A stretch of DNA of 64,000 nt, taken from positions 1 through 64,000 of the forward strand of contig JBBANM010000029.1 in the NCBI GenBank assembly GCA_040401995.1. Direction: 5' to 3'. A program made the translations under genes and the position numbers. The DNA is from Haliscomenobacter sp040401995. GTDB lineage: Bacteria > Bacteroidota > Bacteroidia > Chitinophagales > Saprospiraceae. The notes under the pieces are model-generated. The model did no database searches. It worked only from the letters and a program-made list of their open reading frames with translations, and was not told the DNA's origin. Of this stretch, positions 25,665-36,200 are shown piece by piece (the first letter of the stretch is position 1; the number at the start of each line of letters is the position of its first letter).

Positions 25665-26264
25665 ATGGCCAAACGGATCAATTTGGAAGCGTATGAACAC
25701 TTTTATCCACCCGACCGCGCAGTCTGGCGACAATGGTTGATGGACAATCATGCGGATTCACCAGGTGTATGGCTCATTTTTTTCAAAAAAGACAGTGGGA
25801 AATCGCGCGTTAGTTATGACGAAGCGGTGGAAGAAGCCCTTTGTTTTGGTTGGATCGATAGCCTTCCTAATAAAATTGACGAGCAAAGTTACAAACAGCT
25901 TTATTCGCCGAGGAAACTCAAAAGCAATTGGTCAAAGCCCAATAAGGAACGAGTGGAGAAACTCACTGCCGCCAGTTTGATACAACCTGCCGGACTGGCA
26001 AAAATAGAATGGGCCAAGCAAAATGGCACCTGGGATGCACTCAATGAGGTAGAACAACTCCTTGTTCCTGCAGATATGCAAAAAGCATTGGATGGTAACC
26101 CTTCGGCGCAAGGCCATTGGGAAAATTTTTCCCGCTCAGTGCGGAGAGGTATTTTGGAGTGGATTTTGAATGCCAAACGGGAGGAAACCCGGGCAAAAAG
26201 AATAGAAGAAATCGTACAATTGGCGGCACAAAACATCAAAGCCAATCAGTACGATAGAAAATAA
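25665..26264 (+). CDS. YdeI/OmpD-associated family protein
   Basis: A 199-residue soluble protein from ATG 25665 (MAKRINLEAYEHFYPPDRAVW). The blocks WRQWLMDNHADSPGVWLIFFKK, YDEAVEEALCFGWIDSLPNKID and SPRKLKSNWSKPNKERVEKL are the signature of the YdeI/OmpD-associated family. The C-terminal helix pair (RRGILEWILNAKREETRAKRIEEIV) is the common tail. Members are linked to polymyxin or bacteriocin tolerance in some bacteria, but the biochemical function is unknown. Confidence 0.85.
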   Translation: MAKRINLEAYEHFYPPDRAVWRQWLMDNHADSPGVWLIFFKKDSGKSRVSYDEAVEEALCFGWIDSLPNKIDEQSYKQLYSPRKLKSNWSKPNKERVEKLTAASLIQPAGLAKIEWAKQNGTWDALNEVEQLLVPADMQKALDGNPSAQGHWENFSRSVRRGILEWILNAKREETRAKRIEEIVQLAAQNIKANQYDRK

Positions 26265-26271
26265 TGGTTTT

Positions 26272-26322
26272 AAGATTTCCGATTGAAAGGCTTTATGAAA
26301 CGGCTTTTCGATCGGAAATCTT
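26272..26322 (+). terminator. 17-bp stem-loop after the YdeI-like gene
   Basis: AAGATTTCCGATTGAAA (26272-26288) and TTTCGATCGGAAATCTT (26306-26322) pair at 16 of 17 positions with a 17-nt loop. It begins 8 bp after the stop codon. No T run follows, so termination efficiency is unclear. Confidence 0.55.
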
Positions 26323-26906
26323 CTGGTAGCATTAACCCGCGATCTGTCCGCTGGGTTGAAAAGTAGAAGTAAGGAGCACTTTCTTCTTTGATAAGCGTTT
26401 GGTTAGAATTTTGGTTAAGCAATACAACACAAAATAAGTAAGGGTCAGTAAAGTTGTGTAAACCATCGGTCTAAAGGTTGTAGATAGTTGTTTTAAAAAA
26501 ATTCATGGTTCTCCATTTTCAGCTAGGCACTTGTGCTTTCGGTTTTTTTGAACGCATTCTAATTACTCGCTCTTATGATAGATGCCCTGATGGAAGCATT
26601 TCGCTGCCTGAAATTGACGGTAATTTTCAAAGTTTGTTGCCTCTTGATCAAAAAAAACATAAAGGTAACATTGGCCTAACATCCATTTAACAGCTTTCTT
26701 ATTTATCTGTCTGAACATCAAGCTTTTTCACATCGCGTCTCATTTTTATCATTTATAATTTTTTTTCGCCAAAAACTGAATATTTCTTGGGCAAGCGGCT
26801 GCAAATTCCAAGGTAGAAGGTTAATTTTCTTTGGAGCTTGAGAGATTTTATTATTTTAGCCCAAACGACAGGCGACCTATAGATTTCATTCACTAAAGTA
26901 ACAGCG
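26323..26906. other. Long AT-rich intergenic region before the T9SS adhesin
   Basis: About 580 bp without a supportable gene. It holds T-rich and A-rich tracts, and an AT-rich TTATTATTTTAG just before 26863 that could be part of the promoter of the large gene at 26907. A 61-codon frame at 26505 has no family features and is not called. Confidence 0.5.
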
Positions 26907-29900
26907 ATGAGAAAAATCTACCCTATGCTGCGGATGCCTGCCCGCTTGACTCTTCTTTTATTGGCGTTTTTTGGGTTTACCTTGCTTCATGCCCAAAATG
27001 TACCGCTCAATTCCTACGAAAACATCGGTTTTGAAAGAGGCGATTTTTATGGATGGCGCGGCGAATACGGCACCACCCGCGACAATATCTTTGGTAAACT
27101 AATCGAAGACAATGTAAAGCAGGGCATTCTGCAAGGGCGCCAAACCATTGTGCAACGCCGCAGTTACAACCGCTACGATCCATTCATCTATCCCGATACC
27201 TTCCCAATGGTCAATACGGGCAATTTTTCAGTTCGCTTAGGTAATTCCAGTGTAGGCGCTGAGTTTGAGCGTTTGATGACCACGTTTCGGGTTACTGCTG
27301 AAAATACTTTGTTCGTATACCGGTTTGCGGTAGTGCTCCAAGACCCCAACCACAAACCCGTTCAACAACCAAAATTTGATGTGCGGGTGCTGGATGGCAA
27401 AAACAAAACCGTCTCCTGTGGCTATTACCGGGTGGCCTCGGCCAGCAACATTCCAGGGTTTAAAAACCAACGGGATCTGCGCTACCGCCCCTGGACTACC
27501 GCCGCTATTGACCTGCGGGATCACATTGGCGAGCTCATCACCATCCAGTTCACTACTTATGATTGTACCGAAGGGCAACATTTTGGCTATGCCTACATCG
27601 ATGCCGAATGTATGAGTTCGCGGATTTTTCCTTCTTATTTTTGTCCGGGCTTGGATACCACCCTTACCCTCAACGCGCCCGAGGGCTTTGAAAGCTACCG
27701 TTGGAGCAATGGCCAGCGCACCCGCAGTATCACCGTTAAAAAACCAGCACCAGGAACGAAGTATACCGTGTACATGAAACCCTTTTCCAGTTTGTCCGAT
27801 AATTGCGAATACCCACTGGAGTTCATCATGCCTGAGCGTTTTGACCGCCCTTTATTGGCCGAGGATACCGTAAAATTTTGCGGAAGTAGCAATATCTCTG
27901 TCAAATCATTGGATCAAAATTTTGACGCTTTTGAGTGGACTTACGGCAAAAACGGACCGGTTGTTTCTTCAGCTTCAGAGGTGCAAATCAATAAACCAGG
28001 TCGCTATTTTTTGCGGGCCAAAGACCGTTCTTGTACGTTTGTCGACTCCCTAGATGCTAAGCAATTTCCTGAACCCGTTTTGAATTATGCAACTGAATCG
28101 CCCATTTGCGCCAATCAAAACACCGGAAAGATTAACCTAAAAAGCCCGCCATCGACTGATTTGCAATTTCTCTGGAGTACCGGGGATACAAGCGCATCCA
28201 TTGTGAATCTCCCAACTGGGTTGTACACCGTTACCATTACCGACCGAAAAAAAGGCTGCTCCATTGGAAAGACGTTTGATTTCCCTGACTTACCGACCTA
28301 TACCGCCAATGCCCAACTGCTGCGCGCACCCAATTGCGACAGCACCAATAGCTCGGGCAGCGCAGAAGTAAAGATCCTGGGCGGACAAGCCCCCTACCGC
28401 GTGCGCTGGAGCAATGGCGATACCAGTAGACTAGTCAAAATCAACGCTGCCGGATGGTATAGCGTAAAAATAACCGATGCCAAAGGCTGTATTCAACAAG
28501 ACAGCATCCAGGCCCGAAAACTGCAAATCGAAACCATCACTGTGGATCCCAAATGTGCGGGCGATAAAAACGGATCCATCAATGTGGTGGTACAAGGCGG
28601 TGTTCGCAATTACCGCTACCGCTTGGGCAATGGGGCTTTGGGGAGCGATTCGCTGTTTCAACAATTGGCCCCAGGCACGTACCCCATCACCATCCAAGAT
28701 CAAAATGGTTGTGTGCAAAAAACGGCAGTTACCCTCCTTGCTCCTCCATCGATTCCAGCCAGTTTCAAAATTGCCCAACCCCGTTGTGCAGCAGATAAAA
28801 ATGGCAGCATTGAATTGTCGACGCCACGGATACCTGGTTTATCGTTTCGTTGGAGTACTGGCGATACCACAACCGCATTGAGAAATTTGGCAGCTGGCGG
28901 AACCTTCCGCGTTTCCGTTACTGACCAAATTCGGGGTTGTACGTTGGAGCAATCCTTCAACTTTCCAAGTCTTTCGGCCTTAGCGGCATCGGCCAAACTG
29001 CTGCGTTCCCCTGGTTGTGACAGCACTGGCACGGCCAAAGGAAGCGCTGAGGTAAAAGTTTTAGGCGGCAACGGCCCCTATCGCATCCAGTGGAGCAATG
29101 GCGATACTGCCCGAACCATGTCCATCGCCAATGCGGGTTTTTATCGCGTTACCATTACCGATGCCAATGGGTGTCGGCAATTGGATAGTTTGCTGGCGCG
29201 AAAAATGGCGGTGGAAACTTTAGTGGTCCCCAATGATTGTGCCGGTGACAAAAAAGGAAGCATTCGCGTGCAAGTGCGGGGCGGACTTCCAGATTATCGC
29301 ATCAAATTCGGGAGCAAAGAGTATAGCCGCGATTCCATTTTTCAACAATTGAGCGGAGGGAAATATCAAATCAGCGTATTGGATCCTTCGGGTTGTAAAT
29401 TCAGCAAAACCATCAATTTGCCTGATCCGCCGCCCTTGGTGATTGCTTTGCCCAAAGATACCGTGGTGAAATTGGGCGCTACCTTGGTGTTGCGCGCCCA
29501 AGCCAGCGAGCGCCTCAAAAGCTTTTTGTGGAAAAGCGACGACAAAGCAGCTTGCACCACCTGCCCCGAGCTCACCCTTACCCGTTTGCTGAACAGTCAG
29601 ACGGTAACGCTCAATGTGGTGAGTCCCAAAAACTGTACGGCAAGTGCGGCATTGCGCATTACGGTTCAAAAAGATTACCACGTTTACATACCCAATGCGT
29701 TCAGTCCCAACGGCGATAACCACAACGACTTTTTTGAGTTGTTTCTAGGAGCAAGTGCGGAAAGGGTGCGCTTGTTACAAGTATTTACCCGTTGGGGTGA
29801 AATGGTGTTTTCGTTTGATGCTGATGCCGGCGCTGGCGAACCACGTTGGGACGGCGTATTCCGCGGTGCAATGTTGGACAACGAGGTGCTGGTCTACAAG

Positions 29901-29966
29901 GCTGAGGTGGATTTTATTGACGGAGAAAGAAAACAATTTGCGGGGAGTTTGGTGATTGTGAAGTAA
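26907..29966 (+). CDS. SprB-repeat surface protein with T9SS type B sorting domain
   Basis: A 1019-residue exported protein (signal peptide about residues 1-29, ending LLHAQ). Residues about 30-240 form a jelly-roll-like domain opening YENIGFERGDFYGWRG. The middle holds repeated SprB-type units: two matching series, each with CDST, WSNGDT, YSVKITDAKGC / YRVTITDANGC, then CAGDKNGSI / CAGDKKGSI. The last 95 residues begin VYIPNAFSPNGDNHNDFFEL and end in the gliding-motility-associated C-terminal (type B) sorting domain, which directs export by the type IX system and surface attachment. It is an adhesin or gliding-type surface protein. The near-identical repeat blocks suggest internal duplication. 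Confidence 0.9.
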   Translation: MRKIYPMLRMPARLTLLLLAFFGFTLLHAQNVPLNSYENIGFERGDFYGWRGEYGTTRDNIFGKLIEDNVKQGILQGRQTIVQRRSYNRYDPFIYPDTFPMVNTGNFSVRLGNSSVGAEFERLMTTFRVTAENTLFVYRFAVVLQDPNHKPVQQPKFDVRVLDGKNKTVSCGYYRVASASNIPGFKNQRDLRYRPWTTAAIDLRDHIGELITIQFTTYDCTEGQHFGYAYIDAECMSSRIFPSYFCPGLDTTLTLNAPEGFESYRWSNGQRTRSITVKKPAPGTKYTVYMKPFSSLSDNCEYPLEFIMPERFDRPLLAEDTVKFCGSSNISVKSLDQNFDAFEWTYGKNGPVVSSASEVQINKPGRYFLRAKDRSCTFVDSLDAKQFPEPVLNYATESPICANQNTGKINLKSPPSTDLQFLWSTGDTSASIVNLPTGLYTVTITDRKKGCSIGKTFDFPDLPTYTANAQLLRAPNCDSTNSSGSAEVKILGGQAPYRVRWSNGDTSRLVKINAAGWYSVKITDAKGCIQQDSIQARKLQIETITVDPKCAGDKNGSINVVVQGGVRNYRYRLGNGALGSDSLFQQLAPGTYPITIQDQNGCVQKTAVTLLAPPSIPASFKIAQPRCAADKNGSIELSTPRIPGLSFRWSTGDTTTALRNLAAGGTFRVSVTDQIRGCTLEQSFNFPSLSALAASAKLLRSPGCDSTGTAKGSAEVKVLGGNGPYRIQWSNGDTARTMSIANAGFYRVTITDANGCRQLDSLLARKMAVETLVVPNDCAGDKKGSIRVQVRGGLPDYRIKFGSKEYSRDSIFQQLSGGKYQISVLDPSGCKFSKTINLPDPPPLVIALPKDTVVKLGATLVLRAQASERLKSFLWKSDDKAACTTCPELTLTRLLNSQTVTLNVVSPKNCTASAALRITVQKDYHVYIPNAFSPNGDNHNDFFELFLGASAERVRLLQVFTRWGEMVFSFDADAGAGEPRWDGVFRGAMLDNEVLVYKAEVDFIDGERKQFAGSLVIVK

Positions 29967-29982
29967 AAAGGAAGTTCAGGAG

Positions 29983-30026
29983 AAGAACCTTGGGTGTTGA
30001 TGAGTAATGCTCATGGTTCTTTTTTG
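29983..30026 (+). terminator. Weak stem-loop with T tract after the adhesin gene
   Basis: AAGAACC (29983-29989) can pair with GGTTCTT (30015-30021), with an inner TGAG/CTCA pair and a one-sided bulge, and a T tract follows (30020-30025). It is the only terminator-like structure after the T9SS gene. Confidence 0.4.
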
Positions 30027-30087
30027 TACGTATGAATGCTTTCTTAACTTTGCAGTCGAAAAATGTAACCCACGTAACATTTTTTCG
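30024..30087 (+). promoter_or_regulatory. Promoter and palindromic operator upstream of the TonB receptor
   Basis: TAACTTTG (30045-30052) matches the Bacteroidota -7 box, with TTG (30024-30026) as a possible -33 element 18 bp before it. Immediately downstream CGAAAAATGT (30057-30066) and ACATTTTTTCG (30077-30087) form an inverted repeat around AACCCACGTA. A palindrome in this place on a FecA-like gene could bind an iron- or ligand-responsive repressor. Confidence 0.5.
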
Positions 30088-30136
30088 TAATACTTGACAA
30101 ACACAGCTTAACCTAATTAGTTTATTGAGTTTTCCC

Positions 30137-32341
30137 ATGAATACGATCCTAAAGACAAAAGCTACTCTTCTCTTTTTTCTGTTTGCTACGCTTATGCTGC
30201 AAGCACAAAATACCCCATCTGACTCCATTCGTTCCCTGCAGCTCAAACAAGTGACCGTTAAAGGTTATCGCAATCAACAACGCTTGCTGGCCCAACTGCC
30301 GGATGTGCAGGGAACATACCTCAACGCAGGTAAGAAAAACGAAGTGATCAATGTACAAGAATTGCCAGCCAACCTGACCGAAAAAACGGCGCGACAAATC
30401 TTCGCCAAAATACCCGGCGCATTTGTGTACGACATGGATGGCTCGGGCAACCAGATCAACATAGCTACGCGCGGATTAGACCCACACCGCAGTTGGGAAT
30501 ACAACATTCGCCAAAACGGCGTAGTCGTCAATTCGGATCTTTATGGTTATCCAGCCAGCCATTACAGCATGCCCATGGAATCCATTGAGCGCATTGAAAT
30601 GGTGCGGGGTTCCGCTGCTTTACAATACGGCGCTACCTTTGGCGGTATGATCAACTACGTCACCAAACAAGCCGACACTACCCGTCGTTTTTCATTTGAA
30701 AGCATCAATGCGGGCGGTTCATTTGGTTTGGCCAGTACCTACAATGCCATTGGCGGAAAAATAGGCAAATTGCAATATTACGCCTATGCCCAGTACCGGC
30801 AATCCGATGGCTACCGCAACAATGGTAGATCGCAAGCCAATGCCCAGTTTGCCCGTTTGCAATACGATTTTTCAAAAAAATTCATGGCACGGGTCGAGTT
30901 TGGACGCAGCAATTACCGCTACCGTTTGCCCGGCCCTTTGACTGATAGCATGTTCTATGCCGATCCACGACAAGCTACGCGGAGCCGCAATTATTATTCC
31001 CCCGATATATACGTACCTTCGATTACCTTGGAATGGAAAATCAATAAGCAAACCACGCTAAATCTCGTCACCTCGGCCGTATTGGGTACACGCAGCAGTG
31101 TGTTGTTTGACAATTTTGCCAATGTACCTGATAAAGTCATCGATCCCGTCAACAACTTATACAAATCCCGTTTTGTCGACATCGATCAATACCATAGTTA
31201 CACTTCCGAATTGCGTTTGTTGCACCATTATCAATTGGGGAGACGAATAAAAAGTGTGTTCACTGGAGGGATGCGGTACATCAACAATGACTTGAGCCGC
31301 CGACAAAGGGGGCCGGGTACAGGTGGCACTGATTTTGACCTAAGCGTAACCGGACCATTTGCCCGCGATTTGCATTATTTGACCCAAAACGTGGCTTTTT
31401 TTGCCGAAAACCTCATCTATCTGACGCCAAAATGGTCCATTTCGCCGGGAGTAAGGTTTGAGCAAGGAGTGACGCGCATGACCGGTTATTTAAGCTACCT
31501 TGACCCCGCAGAAGTACCCAATACCATCAAGCATCATTTCCCCTTGTTTGGTATCACTTCTGAATACAAACCCAATGCCCGCACCCGCATTTATGGCGGT
31601 ATTGTGCAAGCGTATCGCCCGGCGTTGTTCAAAGACATCATCCCCACTTCCATTTTGGAAAGAGCCAATAAGAATCTTAAAGATGGCCAGGGGTATAATG
31701 CCGAATTGGGCATCAGCAGTTCCGTAGGTAGCTGGTTGAAGTTCGACATTACGCTGTTCCAATTGCTGAACCAAAACCGTTTGGGCAATTCTCTGCTCAC
31801 TGAAAATGGCAAAAACTACATCTATAAAACCAATATTGGCAACAGCATGCACCGCGGTGTAGAGTTTTATATGGAAGCCACGGCGATCCAGCACCCCAAT
31901 GGTTATATTTCGATTTTTACCTCCACCAGTTATTTGAATGCACGCTACCAAAACGCTTCAATAGCTGCTGGCGACAAAAACATCAACATCAGTGGTAATC
32001 GAGTGGAAAGTGCACCACAATGGATCAGTCGGAATGGCTTGCAAATGGCATACAAAAGCTTAGCGGCGGTTTTGCAGTACAGCTACGTGGCCTCTACTTT
32101 TGCTGATCCTTTGAATACCGTAAAGCCCTCGGCCAATGGCGCTGTAGGACTCGTGCCTGCATACGGCATTTGGGATTTCAATTCGAGCTATCGATTCAAC
32201 CAGCGCTTTACGTTAAAACTCAGCGTCAACAATTTGACGAATTTGCAATATTTCACCAAACGGCCTTTGTTTTATCCCGGCCCGGGCATTTGGAGTTCGG
32301 ATGGGAGAAGCGTGGTGGTGTCTTTTGGGGTAAAAATTTAA
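30137..32341 (+). CDS. TonB-dependent outer-membrane receptor, FecA-like
   Basis: A 734-residue receptor from ATG 30137, with a signal peptide (residues 1-24, TLMLQAQ). The plug domain follows; ATRGLDPHRSWEYNIRQNG and YPASHYSMPMESIERIEMVRG match the FecA-type plug, and SAALQYGATFGGMINYVTKQ ends it. About 500 residues of beta barrel end in VVVSFGVKI, with the usual aromatic/hydrophobic C-terminal strand. There is no carboxypeptidase-like N-terminal domain, unlike SusC. Uptake of an iron chelate such as ferric citrate is the likely role. No FecI/FecR pair or ABC importer is adjacent, so energising and regulatory partners must be elsewhere. Confidence 0.88.
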   Translation: MNTILKTKATLLFFLFATLMLQAQNTPSDSIRSLQLKQVTVKGYRNQQRLLAQLPDVQGTYLNAGKKNEVINVQELPANLTEKTARQIFAKIPGAFVYDMDGSGNQINIATRGLDPHRSWEYNIRQNGVVVNSDLYGYPASHYSMPMESIERIEMVRGSAALQYGATFGGMINYVTKQADTTRRFSFESINAGGSFGLASTYNAIGGKIGKLQYYAYAQYRQSDGYRNNGRSQANAQFARLQYDFSKKFMARVEFGRSNYRYRLPGPLTDSMFYADPRQATRSRNYYSPDIYVPSITLEWKINKQTTLNLVTSAVLGTRSSVLFDNFANVPDKVIDPVNNLYKSRFVDIDQYHSYTSELRLLHHYQLGRRIKSVFTGGMRYINNDLSRRQRGPGTGGTDFDLSVTGPFARDLHYLTQNVAFFAENLIYLTPKWSISPGVRFEQGVTRMTGYLSYLDPAEVPNTIKHHFPLFGITSEYKPNARTRIYGGIVQAYRPALFKDIIPTSILERANKNLKDGQGYNAELGISSSVGSWLKFDITLFQLLNQNRLGNSLLTENGKNYIYKTNIGNSMHRGVEFYMEATAIQHPNGYISIFTSTSYLNARYQNASIAAGDKNINISGNRVESAPQWISRNGLQMAYKSLAAVLQYSYVASTFADPLNTVKPSANGAVGLVPAYGIWDFNSSYRFNQRFTLKLSVNNLTNLQYFTKRPLFYPGPGIWSSDGRSVVVSFGVKI

Positions 32342-32408
32342 TAAACCCCCAGTTTATAAATTATTTCAATTTTCGCTGCGTTTTGCAGCTCGGCAACTTT
32401 CAAATTGT

Positions 32409-32441
32409 AAGCGTTTGCTTTTGCGGCAAACGCTTTTTTTA
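32409..32441 (+). terminator. Rho-independent terminator of the TonB receptor gene
   Basis: AAGCGTTTGC (32409-32418) pairs perfectly with GCAAACGCTT (32426-32435) over a 7-nt loop, and the stem runs into a T tract up to 32441. Confidence 0.9.
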
Positions 32442-32463
32442 TTGGAAAAATGGGCATAAATTT

Positions 32464-33003
32464 TCAATAGCGCTCCAAATCCCGTGGTCGCCAAGCTTTA
32501 CTCTGGCGGTTGAGATCGCCAAAAGTTTGAGATTTACCATCAGCGCGAACGGGTTTAAACAAGGGCGATAATAATGCCGGAATAAGCGCATAAGGCGTTC
32601 CAGGCTGAACGGCAAAAAAATTGCGTCCTGGGCGACTCAGTCCCCACAATTGGGTTGCCATGGAGCGATTGCCGTAAGGAAATAATATCTTTTCAAACCA
32701 ATTGGTGCTTACCCCAGAGCCCAATACGGTAAACGGATTGGGGTAATACGTTGCGAGTTGGTATTTTTGGTTGTTTTTTGACAGCGGAAGCAATTCGTTT
32801 TCAATCCGATAAAGATCAAAATGCAGCCCTTGTGGAATCAAGAGCCCTTGACTAGGATAGCGACCGATTTGTCCAGAAGGGGAAATCAACAAAGAACCTC
32901 TCCCCTCCCCTGTTTTAGTCAAGGGCGGCGGTGTGTATTGCGCTGGCAGTTCCTTGAACCAGGCAAAACAGAGCAGTAAGAGCCAGTTTGCTTTTTTCCT
33001 CAT
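32464..33003 (-). CDS. Exported hypothetical protein
   Basis: A 179-residue protein with a signal peptide (residues 1-21, WLLLLCFAWFKELPAQ). The mature part is Pro-, Gly- and aromatic-rich, including SLLISPSGQIGRYPSQGLL and YYPNPFTVLGSGV. I do not recognise a family. It is convergent with the TonB receptor gene, with the terminator of that gene between the two. Its own promoter faces the Dna2-like gene across about 200 bp. Function unknown. Confidence 0.6.
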   Translation of the reverse strand: MRKKANWLLLLCFAWFKELPAQYTPPPLTKTGEGRGSLLISPSGQIGRYPSQGLLIPQGLHFDLYRIENELLPLSKNNQKYQLATYYPNPFTVLGSGVSTNWFEKILFPYGNRSMATQLWGLSRPGRNFFAVQPGTPYALIPALLSPLFKPVRADGKSQTFGDLNRQSKAWRPRDLERY

Positions 33004-33210
33004 ATCTTTTCAAACTTAACACTTTTTATGTTATCCTGGGTATTAAGTTCAACATTTTTTTATCTTTGTTGGGAAGGATAAAAATTGATTTTTGAAATAA
33101 AACAGGGTCATGACCATACTATGTCTAGCAAGCTGTTATTTTTTGCATCCCGCTAACAACTCCTCTTTATTGGCCAAATTGTAACACCATTTCACAAATG
33201 CTCAAAGAGG

Positions 33211-36200
33211 ATGATCAAAATCGAAACTAAACCCAACCTGCCCGTTCCAGCACTCGCGCAACTGTTTTACCGCGAGCTGCAAAAAATCGCCGAACAACCT
33301 GCGCTCAGTCCTTTGGAAAAAACGGAGGGCTATTACCAATTGTTGGTCTTGATTTTAATTGAAGTGACGCGTCAAGAGCGACTGCGGTTTACCAATTTGT
33401 TTTCGCGGATGGCTTATGCCGGACAAAAATTCCGCCTCGAGCGCTCTTTGCAGTACTACCTCCATACTTTCCGCAAACTGGCACAAGAGGCGCGGCGCGA
33501 TGGCAAACTAGCCGACGACCAAGACTTTTTACCTGAGTTTGGTCGCTACGTAGTACTGGAAACCCTTCGCGGATTGTTTAAAATCGACCCAAAACCTGGT
33601 ATTCCCGCCTTAATGCCGGGCACTTGGCCGCATGCTTTTCGCCCCACTGCGGTCAAAGCGTACCTCCCACAAGTGCGCGTACTCGCCGTCGACGACCGCC
33701 CTTTGGAGAAATGTTTGGTGGTAAAAGAAGAAAATCGCCCGGAAGAGGTGACGCTGGTGCGCTACGATCTACCCGAACGCAACGAGCTCTTCAATCCCAC
33801 TATCGAAGTCTTGCGCAACGTGTTTGGTTTTCCCATTATGCTGAATCTGCTCGACGTAGAAGTAGATCAAGACGGCATCTACCGCCCCCGCGCCATCGTA
33901 GTTGAACCCGATTACCTGGTCGACGTGACCGCTGTAGCAGAGTGTTTTCGGGAATTTGGGGCAGTGCCCGAAGGTCATTTATTGAAAAAATTTCTGCCTT
34001 TTTCCTCCAGTTCAGCTTTGTTGATTGGGAACATCGCCAACTTTTTTCTGGATGAATTGATGCATAACCCGGATACGAGTTTCAGAGCCCTTTTTCCCAA
34101 AGTGTTTCACCTCAACCCGCTGGCGCTGTGTTTGATTCCCGATGAAGAGTTGCGCAAAGTGATGCAAGCCGCGCAAAAACATTTTATCAATTTGCTACAA
34201 GTCATTCAGATTGACTTCAAAGCCCAAGACATTCAGCCCGATAAATGTTATCTGGAGCCGACTTTCTATTCCAGTCAACATGGCTTACAAGGGCGTTTGG
34301 ACGTCTTTTTTCGCGATGGCAATCAATCAGCCATTGTGGAATTAAAAAGTGGAAAACTGTTTCGACCCAATAGTTATGGCATCAACGCCAGTCATTATAT
34401 ACAGACTTTGCTGTACGATCTCATCATTCGCGCCACTTTTGGCAAATCTGCAGATCCAGCCAACTATATGCTGTACTCGGCTTTGGATGATCACCGTTTG
34501 CGTTTCGCGCCGGTGGTAAAGGCTCAACAGTGGGAGGCCCTTCAGGTGCGCAATCAATTGTTGGCCATTGAATACCGCTTGATCGAATTGGGTATTAAAG
34601 GCGAAAACCAACCTTCGCTGGCCGATCAAGGCCAACAGTTGGCGGGTCTGCTCCACCCCGACCGCTTCCCCAAAGCGGCCAATTATTTTGCCCGCGATCT
34701 GCAGTTGTTTCAAAACATGTTTCAACAACTCAGTCGACTCGAGAAGGCATATTTTACGGCATTTACCGGCTTTATCGCCCGGGAACATAAACTGGCAAAA
34801 ACAGGAGTAGAAGAAGTGGATCGACTAAATGGTCAGGCTTCCCTTTGGCTGAATCATTTTGCCGGTAAACAAGACAGTTTTGACATCATCAGTCACCTCA
34901 AAATAGTTGACAACCAAGCGCGGGGCGAAGAACCCCTGATTCGTTTTGCCAAAACCGAATCCACCAACCCTTTGGCCAATTTTCGGGCAGGCGATATCGC
35001 AGTGTTGTATCCTTTTGCGGGGCCTGATGAAAGCCCCTTGGGCAATCAGTTGTTTAAATGTACCATCATTGAGATCAGCAATCAGGAAGTGGTGGTGCGT
35101 TTGCGTTCCCGCCAGTTCAATGATCAGCTGTTTTTGGATTGGCCTCATTGGAATTTGGAGCACGACTTACTCGATACCAGTTTTGTGGGTTTGTACCGCG
35201 GTTTGTTTGACTTTGCTAACAGTCCGCTGGAAAAACGCGAATTATTGTTGGGGCTGACCCCGCCGATGGTTGCCGAGGCTACAACCCCATTGCCGCAAAT
35301 CGCCGAGTTGACTACCGAACAACAAGCCATTTTTGAATCCATCCTTCATTCACAAGATTATTTCTTGCTTTGGGGGCCGCCAGGTACGGGAAAAACTTCG
35401 GTGATGCTCAAAAATCTGGTGGGCCATTGGATCGATCACACCGAAGAAAATTTACTACTACTGGCTTACACCAACCGAGCGGTCGATGAAATTTGTGAAG
35501 CCATTGAAAGTTATCACCCCAGCATTCGGGGGCATTATTTGCGTATTGGTTCGCAGTATTCAACGACAGCAACTTATCAAGATCAGCTTTTGAGCAAATT
35601 GACCGATAAAATCACCAACCGCAAAGAATTGCGCGATTTGATTGATAGTCGGCGGATAGTAGTGGCTACGGTTGCTTCTATTGCTGGAAAACCCGAGTTG
35701 TTTGAACTCAAAACTTTCCACCGTGTGGTGATCGATGAGGCTTCGCAAATATTGGAACCGGCCTTGGTGGGGCTTTTACCAAAATTCAAGCATTTTTTGC
35801 TCATTGGCGATCACAAACAATTGCCCGCAGTGGTAGCACAAGACAGCGAATTGTCGACCATTGAAGACCCTGCGCTCAAAAGCATTGGTTTGCTCGATCT
35901 TCGCAACTCATTTTTTGAACGCCTCTACAAACGCTGTCATACCGAAGGTTGGGATTGGGCATTTGCTCAATTAAGCCATCAAGGGCGCATGCACCGCGAC
36001 ATCATGGAGTTTCCCAATCGGCATTTTTACGAAGGTAATTTGAAAATTTTGCCCCCTGCCACCCAAGGACACCTCCAGCAAATAAACGGTCTCAGTTTTT
36101 TATCGCAGCAAGCCAAAGGCGAGTGGGAAGCGCTGTTGTGCAATCGTCGCATGCTGTTTGTGCCAACGCCTGTCGACCAAGCCGGCGCAGCGCAGAAAAT

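Noticed and set aside
26505..26690. 61-codon frame in the gap before the T9SS adhesin
   Set aside because: No recognisable features and it lies in low-complexity AT-rich DNA.
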